Assembly (NCBI RefSeq): GCF_014281055.1
Contig: NZ_JACRSE010000001.1
Span: forward strand, 868,001-932,000
Length of the DNA: 64,000 bases
Origin: Fluviispira vulneris
GTDB lineage: Bacteria; Bdellovibrionota_B; Oligoflexia; Silvanigrellales; Silvanigrellaceae
Direction: 5' to 3'
The notes below the pieces were generated by a model. It had not been told where the DNA came from. It ran no database searches and saw only the letters and a program-made list of their open reading frames with translations. This document shows, piece after piece, positions 25,769 through 35,319 of this stretch. Each line of letters opens with the position of its first letter. The stretch's first letter is position 1. A program made the translations under genes and the position numbers.

Positions 25769-26815
25769 ATGAGCAAACTTCTATTAGAAGCAGCTAAAGG
25801 AAACAAAACTAAAAAGACACCACTTTGGCTTATGCGACAAGCGGGTCGTTACCTTCCAGAATACCGTGAAATTCGAAAAAAATATAACACATTAACTATG
25901 TTCAAAACACCGAGTATTGCAGCAGAAATAACTTTACAACCCTTAAAAAGATTTAATCTTCAAGGTGCAATATTATACGCAGACATATTACTTATTCCCG
26001 ATGCTATGGGTTTACAATTATCATTTGTTGAAAAAGAAGGACCACGCTATGCAAAAACTATTCGCAGTAGTGATGATCTTAAAAACATTTTACCTGCTGC
26101 AGAAAATGTAGAGGAACTCATAGAAAAATTAAGTTATGTCGGTGAAACAGTTGAAAGAGTAAAACCCCACTTATCTAAAGAAACAACTATGCTGGGTTTT
26201 GCAGGCGCTCCATTTACAGTGGCAAGTTATATGATTGAAGGCGGCAGTGCAAAAGGGGAATTTTTTGAAAGCAAAAAACTCATGTTTAACGAACCTGAGA
26301 CATTTCATCGCCTCATGCAATTGCTGACAACGGCAACCATTGCTTATTTGAAAATGCAAATACACGCAGGGGTAGAAGCAATTCAGTTGTTTGAAAGTTG
26401 GTCGGGCGCTCTTACACCGGATCAGTATAGAGAATTTTGCCTTCCCTATACAAAACGAATTGTCGATGAAATCAAACCACTCGTTCCTGTGATCAATTTC
26501 TTCGGCCAAGGAGCTGGACTTGCAGAGGAAGCCCTCTCAATCCAGTCCAATGTTTACAGTGTTGATTGGCGCCAAGATTTATACAAAGTCTCTAAGCATT
26601 TTACCGGCAGTGGTATTGCCCTTCAAGGAAACCTCGATCCTTTGCTATTATATGGTCCGCAAAAACTCTTAAAAGAAAAATTAATTCATTGCTTAGAAAT
26701 TGGCTCTCGCCATCCACATGGTTATATATTTAATTTAGGCCATGGCTGTACACAGCACACTCCAGTTGAAAATATTGAATATCTTGTACAACTTGTTAAT
26801 GAATTTAGAGCTTAA
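25769..26815 (+). CDS. hemE: uroporphyrinogen decarboxylase
   Basis: Decarboxylates the four acetate side chains of uroporphyrinogen III to give coproporphyrinogen III in heme synthesis. The 348-residue barrel has the signature PLWLMRQAGRYLPEYREIR, the active-site Asp region YADILLIPDAMG, FAGAPFTVASYMIEGG, and GNLDP...NLGHG near the end. CTGGAG lies 6 nt before the ATG. Probably co-transcribed with manC. The adjacent downstream region holds the Fur-controlled iron operon. Confidence 0.96.
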   Translation: MSKLLLEAAKGNKTKKTPLWLMRQAGRYLPEYREIRKKYNTLTMFKTPSIAAEITLQPLKRFNLQGAILYADILLIPDAMGLQLSFVEKEGPRYAKTIRSSDDLKNILPAAENVEELIEKLSYVGETVERVKPHLSKETTMLGFAGAPFTVASYMIEGGSAKGEFFESKKLMFNEPETFHRLMQLLTTATIAYLKMQIHAGVEAIQLFESWSGALTPDQYREFCLPYTKRIVDEIKPLVPVINFFGQGAGLAEEALSIQSNVYSVDWRQDLYKVSKHFTGSGIALQGNLDPLLLYGPQKLLKEKLIHCLEIGSRHPHGYIFNLGHGCTQHTPVENIEYLVQLVNEFRA

Positions 26816-26920
26816 AATTATAAAAAACAAAAGAAATTTCAATAAAAACAATATTTATTATAATATATTTTAATATTTTAGATATAAAAAAAATTTTTAT
26901 GACTTGAGTGGATTTTTAAT

Positions 26921-26949
26921 TTGCCTAAGGTTAAAAGCAATGTGATAAT
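26921..26949 (+). promoter_or_regulatory. sigma70-type promoter of the siderophore operon
   Basis: -35 TTGCCT (26921-26926), 17-nt spacer, -10 GATAAT (26944-26949). The -10 is the first part of a Fur box, so Fur binding would directly block RNA polymerase. Confidence 0.7.
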
Positions 26950-26962
26950 GATTATCATTTTC
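26944..26962. promoter_or_regulatory. Fur box
   Basis: GATAATGATTATCATTTTC matches the 19-bp Fur consensus GATAATGATAATCATTATC at 17 of 19 positions. It covers the -10 element and lies 30 nt before the first gene of the siderophore operon. Expected effect is repression when iron is plentiful. Confidence 0.85.
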
Positions 26963-26991
26963 ATGCTAAATATCGTTTGTAGGTATAACAA

Positions 26992-28209
26992 ATGGAAAAT
27001 GCTCTGAGATATAAAAACTATCAGTATTTTATTGGAGGAAGTTTTTTCACGCTTTTGGGGGATTACATTGGCTTTGCTGCGCTCAATTGGGTGATATGGA
27101 CACACACTGCTTCTGAATTAAATCTTGGAATTATAAATTTCATAAGATTATTACCTGCACTCTTTATCGGTTTTGTAGGCGGCTCACTCGCAGATAAATA
27201 CAATCAAAAAAAATTATTGATACTTATTTACTTATCCATTGCATTTTTTAATTTTGCTCTTTTTTTCATCGTACTCAATAAAAATATAAATATTATCTTA
27301 ATAGGTTTTATAGTTGGCCTAAGAGGACTTTTTGTCGAGATGGAACCCTCAGTGCGAAACGCCCTTCTCCCGCACTTAATAGAAAAAGAAGCGATTTGCA
27401 GCGCTGTTTCTATTTATACTTCAGTTCTTAATATCACTGCTATTCTAGGACCAGCTCTTGCAGGCATCGCTTTGGCAAAAATGGATTCTGGATTCTTATT
27501 TCTTTTTCAATTTTTAGGACAGATACTCGTAATTATTTCTTTATTTTTTATCAAAAATATTCAAGAAAATTCATCCGTAAATATTCTTGAAAAAAATACA
27601 AAAAAATCAAATTATAGCGATGTGTTTTTATATTTAAAAGCACATCCAGACTTACTCTGCATTTTATTTGCAGGATGCATTCTCATGTTTTTTTTATTTC
27701 CATATATTGGATTAATGCCTGCATTTGTAAATGCCTCAACAAATATGGGACCTGAAATATATGGAAGATTTCTTATGATATCAGCTCTCGGTACTATACT
27801 CGGATCAAGTTTAATTAGTCTTTTAAGAAAAAAAATCCAGGTTCTGTTTATTCTCTCGACTGCTGCTTTGGCTTCAATCGCTATTATTTCTCTGGGAACA
27901 GCTAACCATATTTTTCTTATGTACATTTTTTTATTTTTACTCGGATTTTTGAGTCAAATATCTCGAACAGCAAATCGAGTTTATTTTCAAATAAAATCTC
28001 CCAATGAAATCCGCGGTAAATTAATAAGTCTTGTCCTCAGTGACAGAGGTTTTTTACCTTTTGGCACACTTTTAGCGGGATTTTTAGCTCACAATTTTGG
28101 AATGCCGAATACATTTATTATTTTTGGAATGTGTTCATTCTTTTTTATCATTTTATTATTTATTACTTATCAAGTAAAAGAAAGGAAAGTATCAAATGAA
28201 GCTCGTTAA
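26992..28209 (+). CDS. MFS transporter, probable siderophore exporter
   Basis: 405 residues with about 12 TM segments of the EntS/MFS_3 type; loop 2-3 carries GGSLADKYNQKK, the family motif A equivalent. It opens an iron-regulated operon containing uptake genes and a siderophore synthetase, which favours export of the newly made siderophore, as proposed for the MFS proteins of the Legionella legiobactin and Francisella rhizoferrin loci. AGG lies 8 nt before the ATG. It overlaps the binding-protein gene by 14 nt. Confidence 0.82.
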   Translation: MENALRYKNYQYFIGGSFFTLLGDYIGFAALNWVIWTHTASELNLGIINFIRLLPALFIGFVGGSLADKYNQKKLLILIYLSIAFFNFALFFIVLNKNINIILIGFIVGLRGLFVEMEPSVRNALLPHLIEKEAICSAVSIYTSVLNITAILGPALAGIALAKMDSGFLFLFQFLGQILVIISLFFIKNIQENSSVNILEKNTKKSNYSDVFLYLKAHPDLLCILFAGCILMFFLFPYIGLMPAFVNASTNMGPEIYGRFLMISALGTILGSSLISLLRKKIQVLFILSTAALASIAIISLGTANHIFLMYIFLFLLGFLSQISRTANRVYFQIKSPNEIRGKLISLVLSDRGFLPFGTLLAGFLAHNFGMPNTFIIFGMCSFFFIILLFITYQVKERKVSNEAR

Positions 28210-29113
28210 AATACACCTAAAAATCTTTTTATTCATAGGATTATTTCTCTTAAACTTTAAAACCTTTGCTAAACCAGAAGAAATTAAGCGTATAAAAGAT
28301 GAAATTTCTGCTCTCAATTTCAAAATTCCGCCCAAAAGAATCGTTACTTTAAGTGTGACGGGAATGGAAATATTAGATGTTCTAGGAGTTAAGCCTGTTG
28401 GTATTATTATCACCGCAGCAGGCTCCGTTCCAGACTATTTAAGTCCTGAATTTCAAAAGATACCAATTGTTGGAAAGATTTCTCATCCAAGCCTAGAGCG
28501 AATTAATGAACTCAAACCAGATCTTATATTAATAGATAGAGTTTATGAAGAGCAAAGAGATATAATTACTAAACTCACTAAAATTGCACCTGTACTAAAT
28601 TTTAGACCGGATACATATTCAGAAACTTTAAGTTACTTAAATATATTTGCTGAACTTTTGCAAAAGCAAAACGCTGCTAAAAAATATCAAGATAAATTTA
28701 AAAGTAAATTAAAAGAAGTTAAACTTGTGAATCAAAAAAAGTCAAAATCTGTTTTGGCAATATATGTACCTAATAACAAAATCTGGGCTTGGACGGGGGA
28801 ATCATTTATTGCAAATTTGATTGGTGAAATTGGAGTCGATTATGCTTATAAAGGAGAAGGTAATAAAGATTATCCTGATCTTATTGAGCTCAGCGCAGAG
28901 AATATTCTCAAAATAAATCCAGATAATATAATTGTTTTTGATGATCCTGGAAAAAATATTCTAAATTTTCTAGAAAAAAATCCTATTTGGAAAAATTTAA
29001 GTGCAGTGAAAAATAAAAATGTTGTTGTTGTTGAACGAGAAAGAGGATCTCGCAGTAAAGGCCCTTTGGCAACATTATATATTACAGAAAATATGGCTGA
29101 TTTTATCAAATGA
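28196..29113 (+). CDS. periplasmic Fe(III)-siderophore binding protein, FhuD/FecB-like
   Basis: 305 residues with a cleavable, non-lipidated signal peptide (cleavage near TFA-K), as expected for a Gram-negative periplasmic protein. The cluster A-5/peripla_BP_2 pattern is clear: RIVTLSVTGMEILDVLGVKPVGI, LERINELKPDLILIDR, and the C-terminal lobe with IWAWTGESFIANLIGEIG. It delivers ferric siderophore to the FecCD permeases encoded next. AAAGGA precedes the start inside the MFS gene; its stop overlaps the next ATG by 4 nt. Confidence 0.9.
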   Translation: MKLVKIHLKIFLFIGLFLLNFKTFAKPEEIKRIKDEISALNFKIPPKRIVTLSVTGMEILDVLGVKPVGIIITAAGSVPDYLSPEFQKIPIVGKISHPSLERINELKPDLILIDRVYEEQRDIITKLTKIAPVLNFRPDTYSETLSYLNIFAELLQKQNAAKKYQDKFKSKLKEVKLVNQKKSKSVLAIYVPNNKIWAWTGESFIANLIGEIGVDYAYKGEGNKDYPDLIELSAENILKINPDNIIVFDDPGKNILNFLEKNPIWKNLSAVKNKNVVVVERERGSRSKGPLATLYITENMADFIK

Positions 29114-30108
29114 ACTCACTTTTATTTAAAAACATTTTTTCATTTTTTCTACTATTGCTTTTCCTATTTATTGCGATGCTATTGAGTTTAGCTTTTGGAA
29201 GTGTGCATATAGAATTTTCGCGTGTGTGGAAATATTTATTTCAGAATAATAGCGACATGGATTCAATCATAATCAACACTCTGCGTTTACCGCGCACAGC
29301 ACTTGCTGCTCTGATAGGGGCTAATTTAGCCGTCGCAGGTGCTCTTATGCAATGCCTTACACGCAATCCTTTAGCGGAGGCAAAAATCATGGGAGTGTCC
29401 GCAGGAGCATCACTTGTTTTTGTCTTAATTTCATTTTTCCAATTGACCATATCCCAGAATTTAATGACTTTATTTATTTTTATGGGAGCTGCAATAGGAG
29501 GTGGTTTTGTTTATCTTATTTCGATAACAAAACGTCAATCAATTGGTAAATTAGTTCTCGCCGGCGTTTCCATCAGCAGTTTTCTCTATGCTCTCAGTAC
29601 TGGAATGCTGATTTCCTTAGGAGAAAATGCAGGCATGATTTACGCATGGCTTGCTGGTGGATTGGCAGGTGTCACTTGGGAACATTTATCACAAATATTC
29701 CCATGGTCATTCTGTGCTTTAGCGAGTGCATTTATTTTTTCCCATTTTATGAATGCTTATTCTCTAGGTGACGACATAGCAAAATCTTTAGGTCTAAATC
29801 TATGGAAAATCCGCACGATCCTTTGTGTACTTATCATTATTTTAGCTGGAGCATCAGTAAGTGTCTCAGGAGCAATCGGTTTTATTGGTTTGATTGTTCC
29901 ACATATAGTTAGAAAACTCATATCCGATGATTATAAAATAATGCTCCCATTTTGCGCTATTTTTGGAGCTTTTTTGCTTGTTTTATCTGACCTTATTGCA
30001 CGTGTTATATTAAAACCTATTGAAATACCTGTAGGAGTCATAACTGCATTTTTAGGTTGCCCTTTCTTTTTATATTTGATTAGAAAACATGGAGATAAGG
30101 CGGCATAA
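29110..30108 (+). CDS. FecCD-family siderophore ABC permease (first)
   Basis: 332 residues, about 9-10 TM helices. Family marks are LRLPRTALAALIGANLAVAGALMQ, TRNPLAEAKIMGVSAGAS, and the coupling region SVSGAIGFIGLIVPHIVR. It pairs with the following permease to form the heterodimeric inner-membrane channel for ferric siderophore. ATGA overlap with the binding-protein gene shows coupling. Confidence 0.93.
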   Translation: MNSLLFKNIFSFFLLLLFLFIAMLLSLAFGSVHIEFSRVWKYLFQNNSDMDSIIINTLRLPRTALAALIGANLAVAGALMQCLTRNPLAEAKIMGVSAGASLVFVLISFFQLTISQNLMTLFIFMGAAIGGGFVYLISITKRQSIGKLVLAGVSISSFLYALSTGMLISLGENAGMIYAWLAGGLAGVTWEHLSQIFPWSFCALASAFIFSHFMNAYSLGDDIAKSLGLNLWKIRTILCVLIIILAGASVSVSGAIGFIGLIVPHIVRKLISDDYKIMLPFCAIFGAFLLVLSDLIARVILKPIEIPVGVITAFLGCPFFLYLIRKHGDKAA

Positions 30109-30111
30109 AAT

Positions 30112-31116
30112 ATGATGACAGCATTTACAAAAAATATTCTTGCACAAACTAAACAAATCTCTCTTTTTTTATTTCTCTTAATTGCTTTAGTAATTTTTAT
30201 TCTCTTTAGCAGTTTTGTAGGAGATGTTAAAATAAATATTTCCCATTTATTTCCAGACATTATTAACAATTATTTGGGAAATACTATTTTATTTGAATAC
30301 CGGCTTCCACGACTCTTAATTGGAGCTTGTGCTGGCGCTCAGTTCGCTATTGCTGGTGCAATATTACAATCTGTCACTAAAAATCAACTCGCTGCACCGA
30401 ATATCATTGGTATCAACTCTGGAGCTAGTTTTTTTTCGGTATTATCTCTACTCGTTTTTAGCAATACAAGTTTTTTTATTCTACCTATTGCAGCATTTTT
30501 AGGAGCTATATTCTCTAGTATTTTAGTTTATATTTTCGCATTTAAAAATGGAATAACACCTTTGCGATTAATTTTATCTGGTATTGGAATCGATGCTTTT
30601 TTCCAAGCATGTACAACATTTATCTTAGTAAATAATACCAATGAAGTTGGCTCAATCTATATGTGGCTCTCGGGCAGTCTATGGGGAAAAGAATGGAATG
30701 AATTTTATTTTCTTCTTCCATGCACTTTTATCGGATCTTTTCTAGCTATTATTTTATCACAGAGAATAAATATTTTAACTTTAAGTGATGAAATAATAAT
30801 TGGTCTGGGAGTGAATATAAATTTATCTCGCATTATTTTATTAGCTCTTGCTATTTTTCTTTCATCGAGTGCCGTTTGCGTTGTTGGCCCGATTGGTTTT
30901 GTCGGATTAATTATTCCTCACATAATGCGTAAATTATTTGATTATGATTACAAAATAATTATTCCATTTTCTGCCCTTGGAGGAGCATTTCTCGTTATTA
31001 TCTCTGACACAATTGGCCGAACGATTTTTGCCCCACACGAAGTTCCTGCAGGACTTATAGCAACATTAATCGGCTCTCCCTATTTTATATATTTGCTTCT
31101 TAAAGAAAGGTATTAA
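30112..31116 (+). CDS. FecCD-family siderophore ABC permease (second)
   Basis: 334 residues with the same fold as the preceding gene: YRLPRLLIGACAGAQFAIAGAILQ, TKNQLAAPNIIGINSGAS, and VVGPIGFVGLIIPHIMRK. The two permeases are diverged paralogs, typical of FecC/FecD or FepD/FepG pairs. Only 3 nt separate it from the first permease and 7 nt from the ATPase. Confidence 0.93.
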   Translation: MMTAFTKNILAQTKQISLFLFLLIALVIFILFSSFVGDVKINISHLFPDIINNYLGNTILFEYRLPRLLIGACAGAQFAIAGAILQSVTKNQLAAPNIIGINSGASFFSVLSLLVFSNTSFFILPIAAFLGAIFSSILVYIFAFKNGITPLRLILSGIGIDAFFQACTTFILVNNTNEVGSIYMWLSGSLWGKEWNEFYFLLPCTFIGSFLAIILSQRINILTLSDEIIIGLGVNINLSRIILLALAIFLSSSAVCVVGPIGFVGLIIPHIMRKLFDYDYKIIIPFSALGGAFLVIISDTIGRTIFAPHEVPAGLIATLIGSPYFIYLLLKERY

Positions 31117-31123
31117 AAGAATT

Positions 31124-31912
31124 ATGTCTGAAATATATTGCGAAAATTTATGCATTTCCTATTCTCAAAAAGAAATTTTACATAATTTAAATATTAAAAT
31201 TAGAAAAAATAAAATAACCGCACTCGTTGGCAGCAACGGTTCAGGAAAATCAACTTTATTAAAAACGATAGCGCGGATCATTATGCCTTCCAGTGGGACT
31301 GTTTATTTAGATGGAAAATCCATCCATAGCTGTTCAAGCCAAGAAGTTGCAAAGATCTTAGCCATTTTGCCACAATCACCTGAAGCTCCCCAGGAGTTTA
31401 CTGTTGAGCGACTTGTGCAATATGGAAGATTTCCACGCCAATCTTTTTTTGGATCTTTAAGTCCAAAAGATTATAATGCTATTGATTGGGCACTTAATGT
31501 AACAGATATGCAAGAACTCAGACAAAAACGTTTGAGCGATTTATCGGGAGGTCAAAAACAACGAGCTTGGATCGCCATGGCTCTTGCACAGGAAGGAGAA
31601 TACTTATTTTTAGATGAGCCTACGACTTATTTAGATATGCGCCATCAAATTGAAGTATTAAATATTCTTGAAAATCTGAATCGAACTCAGAAAAAAACCA
31701 TAGTGATGGTCGTGCATGACATTAATCATGCTGCAAAAATCGCAGATCATATTATTGCGATAAAAAATGGAAAAATTCTAACTGAAGGAAACATTCAACA
31801 AATACTAGATGAAAAAATAATTGAAGATATTTTTGGTGTTAAAGGACTTATAATAAGCAATAGAATCGATAATACCCCTCTCTTTTTTCCACTTGAGGTG
31901 TCATATGTTTGA
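31124..31912 (+). CDS. ferric siderophore ABC transporter ATPase, FecE/FhuC-like
   Basis: 262 residues: Walker A GSNGSGKST (36-44), Q-loop ILPQSPEAP, signature LSGGQKQRAWIAMALAQ, Walker B YLFLDEPTTYLD, and switch His in VVHDINHA. Powers the FecCD pair. The stop overlaps the siderophore synthetase start by 8 nt. Confidence 0.95.
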   Translation: MSEIYCENLCISYSQKEILHNLNIKIRKNKITALVGSNGSGKSTLLKTIARIIMPSSGTVYLDGKSIHSCSSQEVAKILAILPQSPEAPQEFTVERLVQYGRFPRQSFFGSLSPKDYNAIDWALNVTDMQELRQKRLSDLSGGQKQRAWIAMALAQEGEYLFLDEPTTYLDMRHQIEVLNILENLNRTQKKTIVMVVHDINHAAKIADHIIAIKNGKILTEGNIQQILDEKIIEDIFGVKGLIISNRIDNTPLFFPLEVSYV

Positions 31913-33758
31913 AGAAATTGCCAAACAAGCCATTTTAAATAGATTATTTCAAGCTATTATTCGTGAAAAAATAATTCAAAATGATAAAATATCTTACCCA
32001 AATAAAAATCGAATAGCAGTAAAGCTTTCACAAAATAAAGAATTATATGCTGAAATAAATCCTTATGCATCATTTGAAAGATTCGATCTTACGAGCACAA
32101 TCACTCTAATTGATAAAAATGAAACAAAAGAAATTTCTCATCCTTGCGATCTTCTTCAACTCTTTCAAGAAGAGTGGCTCGCAGAAAACAATGATTCAGA
32201 AGATATTTTCATGCGTTTTAAAAATGAAATAGAGAATAGTGTTTCGAACATGATATTAGCACAGATGTCATTTGAAATGAATAAATATAAATTTTCGCAT
32301 AAGAATAATAAACGAATCACATCATCTCTGGATTGGGTCTTAATTGAACGTGAAAAAGATCCTAATTTTAGCCCTATGGCCTTTTACGAACAATGTGTCA
32401 TAAAAGGCCATCCTCTTCATCCAGGCGCAAAAACTCGTATGGGTTTAAATTTAGAAGAACTCATTGCTTATTCGCCAGAATGGCGAAAAATTGTGCCGTT
32501 AAAAATGCTAGCTGTTCACAAAGATTATTGTAAAGTAACATTAATCGAGTTTACCCATTTCAGAGATTTACTCTTAGCAGACTATCCTAATTTTTCCGAT
32601 AAAATATTAATAGAAGCAGAAAAAAACAATATTGATTTTCAAAACTATGAACTGATACCTGTTCACCCATGGCAATATAAACATACCATTAAAGTTCTAT
32701 TTAAGCATTATCTTTCAGAAAAAATAATTGTTCCTTTAAACTCAATTGAAATCCCTGCACGTTCATTAGTTTCTTTTCGTTCATTTGCTCCTGAAAATAC
32801 AGATATGATTAAACGGTTTCATATAAAAACAGCAATAAATATTTTGACCACAAGCGATGTGCGCACAATTTCTCCCCGCTCGACCCAAAGTGGTCCACTT
32901 ATTTCACAAATACTGAAAACAATTCAATTGAGTCTTCCCGATTTCTTATGTGGTAAATTTAAAATTCAAGGCGAAATATCAGGAATTTATTTCGAGGAAA
33001 AATCGACTTTGGTCGATTCCTCTGTCAGAGACTCACTTGGAAGAAATTTAAGTTGCCTTATGCGGGAAAATCCAGAGAAAAATTTATCGGTTAATGAAAT
33101 ATGTATGCCTGCAGCTGCACTGCTTGAAATCTCTCCTATTAGTGAAAAATTAATTTTAACTGAGCTAATTGAACAATTTGCAAATACTGAAAATAATTCT
33201 TCACTTTATATTGCTGCCCTAGAGTTTTTTAAAAAATATATCTCTATATCTATTCCATCTCTATTAACCCTTATGAGTAAATACGGCATTAGCCTCGAAG
33301 CACATCTACAAAATAGCACTCCTATTTTCAAAAAAGGAGTTCCTCATTGCCTATTAGTAAGAGATTTTGCTGATATAAGAATTTCACAAGAGCGACTTGA
33401 AAGGCAAAATTATTTTCTCAATCTCACCATAAAAAACTCTCTTATATTTTGCAAAAATGATTCTTATTTACATAAGAATATATTTTATTCATTTTTCCAA
33501 AGTCATATTGGGGAAATTATTATTGCAATACGCAAAGAATTCAATATTGATGAAAAATTACTTTGGAATTATGTGAAAGAACTGTGTCAAAATACTTTTG
33601 CTGAATTAAAAAAAGATCCTATTATTGCGGACCAAGTCACGAAAGATGAAAAATTTCTTTTCCAAGAAAATATTCAATTAAAAGCTTTAACCCTTATGCG
33701 TTTAAAAGGGGAGTTGACAGAATATTATTTCGTTAATATAGCCAATCCAATCCCCTAA
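31905..33758 (+). CDS. IucA/IucC-family (NIS) siderophore synthetase
   Basis: NRPS-independent synthetase that adenylates a carboxylate such as citrate and couples it to an amine or alcohol. 617 residues. Marks are GHPLHPGAKTRMG (about residue 168; ATP/carboxylate site), PVHPWQ, RSFRSFAP-type loop, KTAINILTTSDVRTISPRST, and in the C-terminal FhuF-like part EAHLQNSTPIF and LLVRDFADIRI. As the only synthetase here it could make a simple bis-citrate siderophore of rhizoferrin/legiobactin type; this is inference. Start ATG 31905 has GAGG 5-6 nt upstream; the in-frame TTG at 31893 is not needed. Confidence 0.9.
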   Translation: MFEEIAKQAILNRLFQAIIREKIIQNDKISYPNKNRIAVKLSQNKELYAEINPYASFERFDLTSTITLIDKNETKEISHPCDLLQLFQEEWLAENNDSEDIFMRFKNEIENSVSNMILAQMSFEMNKYKFSHKNNKRITSSLDWVLIEREKDPNFSPMAFYEQCVIKGHPLHPGAKTRMGLNLEELIAYSPEWRKIVPLKMLAVHKDYCKVTLIEFTHFRDLLLADYPNFSDKILIEAEKNNIDFQNYELIPVHPWQYKHTIKVLFKHYLSEKIIVPLNSIEIPARSLVSFRSFAPENTDMIKRFHIKTAINILTTSDVRTISPRSTQSGPLISQILKTIQLSLPDFLCGKFKIQGEISGIYFEEKSTLVDSSVRDSLGRNLSCLMRENPEKNLSVNEICMPAAALLEISPISEKLILTELIEQFANTENNSSLYIAALEFFKKYISISIPSLLTLMSKYGISLEAHLQNSTPIFKKGVPHCLLVRDFADIRISQERLERQNYFLNLTIKNSLIFCKNDSYLHKNIFYSFFQSHIGEIIIAIRKEFNIDEKLLWNYVKELCQNTFAELKKDPIIADQVTKDEKFLFQENIQLKALTLMRLKGELTEYYFVNIANPIP

Positions 33759-33774
33759 CATAAAACTTCTTTTT

Positions 33775-33804
33775 TAGAAAAAAATCAGAGTTGATTTTTT
33801 TCTA
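33775..33804. terminator. bidirectional terminator between the siderophore operon and the symporter gene
   Basis: Perfect 13-bp stem TAGAAAAAAATCA (33775-33787) / TGATTTTTTTCTA (33792-33804) with loop GAGT. It lies 16 nt past the synthetase stop and directly against the stop of the convergent gene. Confidence 0.7.
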
Positions 33805-35097
33805 CTATTTATCAGATATTGTTTTAGATATATTGTTTTTATTTTGCAAAAATTGCTTCTCTCTCCGATGAACAAGTTCATTGACAACTGAAGCACAACA
33901 AATATTACCCCAAGTGTTCACCATCGTACGAAACCGATCTAAAATTCGATCAAGAGGTAACAAAAGTGTGATTGAAGACACTGGAATATTTACAGCACGT
34001 AATACTGTTACCATCGTGATCAAACCACTTTCAGGCACACCGGCAGCTCCCATACCTGCAACAATAGATGTCACAAAAATAATAATTTGATGACTTAAAG
34101 AAAGCTCTAAACCCAAAATTTGTGCAAAGAAAATAGCTGCAGAAGCTTCATACATCACTGTACTGCCTAAATTAATCGTTGCAGTAAAAGGCATGACAAA
34201 ACGGTTGACATCATCACGTACTTTTTCTTTTTCTGCTGCATCCATAGCTAAAGGTAAAGTGGCAAGCGAACTTGAAGTTCCAAATGCAGTCACAAGTGCG
34301 GCGGATGAGCTTTTAGAAAATTGTTTTAATGCCCTTCTCGCTACAAACTTTACGGCTAACAATTGCCAACCTATCTGTAGGCAAAGACCTGCACCGAAGA
34401 CCAAGACAAACATAGCAAGGCCTTTAATATCTTGCATGAGGTGACCTTCTTGGACAGATTGTGCCACTCCTGTTCCCAGCAAAGAAAAAATACCGAGCGG
34501 ACTTAATAAGATAACCCAAGTGATCATTTTTATAAAAACATTGCGAATCCCAGTAAAGAAAACAGAAACAGATTTTGCTGAATCTCCACAGGATGCACAA
34601 GCCACTGCAAATGCCAAACCAAATAAAACCACAGGCATAATTTCTAATTTAACCGCAGCTTCTAAAATATTCTGAGGAAAAAGACTCGTAATAAAAATTT
34701 CAAAAGTCATTGGGGTATTTTGTTGTAAGGTAGAATCTTTTCCGAGAATTAAGATAGGATCAATACCAACCCCAGGCTTAAATGTATTAAATAAGAAAAG
34801 CCCAATGAGCACCGCGGTACACACGCTTGTAAGTATGTATAAAAACGTATACATCCCAATAGAGCCAAGCTTTTTTAAACTTCCCATGGAAGTCACTGCG
34901 CTGACTAAAGCGGAAAAAATAAGAGGAAGAACAAGCATTTTGAGCATATTAAAAAAGACTTCACCAATCCAACGAATGGATATCATAAACTCTGGAAACA
35001 GAGTTCCCATAAAAAAACCTAAAATCACTGACAAAAATATAAGTATTGTGTTGATATTTTTAAAATTCAAAAACTTTTTTTTGTCCTGTATGACCAT
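33805..35097 (-). CDS. dicarboxylate/amino acid:cation symporter (DAACS family)
   Basis: 430 residues. Family features are the early TM segments with LKMLVLPLIFSALVSAV, the serine-rich reentrant loop SKSSSAALVTAFGTSSSLATLPLA, the MPFTATINLGSTVMYEASAAIF motif (NMDGT-like position reads NLGST), and the second reentrant loop GAAGVPESGLI. Likely imports glutamate, aspartate or C4-dicarboxylates with Na+ or H+; the changed N-x-D-G-T segment makes substrate uncertain. Start ATG 35097 is chosen because AGAGGA lies 8 nt upstream; the frame is open to 35169 without a site. Confidence 0.88.
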   Translation of the reverse strand: MVIQDKKKFLNFKNINTILIFLSVILGFFMGTLFPEFMISIRWIGEVFFNMLKMLVLPLIFSALVSAVTSMGSLKKLGSIGMYTFLYILTSVCTAVLIGLFLFNTFKPGVGIDPILILGKDSTLQQNTPMTFEIFITSLFPQNILEAAVKLEIMPVVLFGLAFAVACASCGDSAKSVSVFFTGIRNVFIKMITWVILLSPLGIFSLLGTGVAQSVQEGHLMQDIKGLAMFVLVFGAGLCLQIGWQLLAVKFVARRALKQFSKSSSAALVTAFGTSSSLATLPLAMDAAEKEKVRDDVNRFVMPFTATINLGSTVMYEASAAIFFAQILGLELSLSHQIIIFVTSIVAGMGAAGVPESGLITMVTVLRAVNIPVSSITLLLPLDRILDRFRTMVNTWGNICCASVVNELVHRREKQFLQNKNNISKTISDK

Positions 35098-35319
35098 AAA
35101 ACCAATCCTCTTCATAAAATCAAAAATGGGAGCAGACAATATGATTATTTTTGCAAAAGTACAGTTCAATAAATCAATTTTAAACTTTTTTTATTTCAAT
35201 ATTTAAAAAATAAATTAAATATACTTACATAATATCAAATAGATATTGTAGAGTGAAAAAGTTCGAAGTGGTTTTATCCAAAACAATTATTTGACACACA
35301 TCAAATGCGAGGACGATTC

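Noticed and set aside
26844-26900. A/T-rich self-complementary stretch after hemE as a terminator
   Set aside because: Pairing is imperfect and G+C-free, indistinguishable from the background of this AT-rich intergenic DNA.
34805-35206. 133-codon plus-strand frame over the symporter 5' region
   Set aside because: It is a shadow of the symporter gene on the other strand, with no ribosome-binding site or protein-like pattern.
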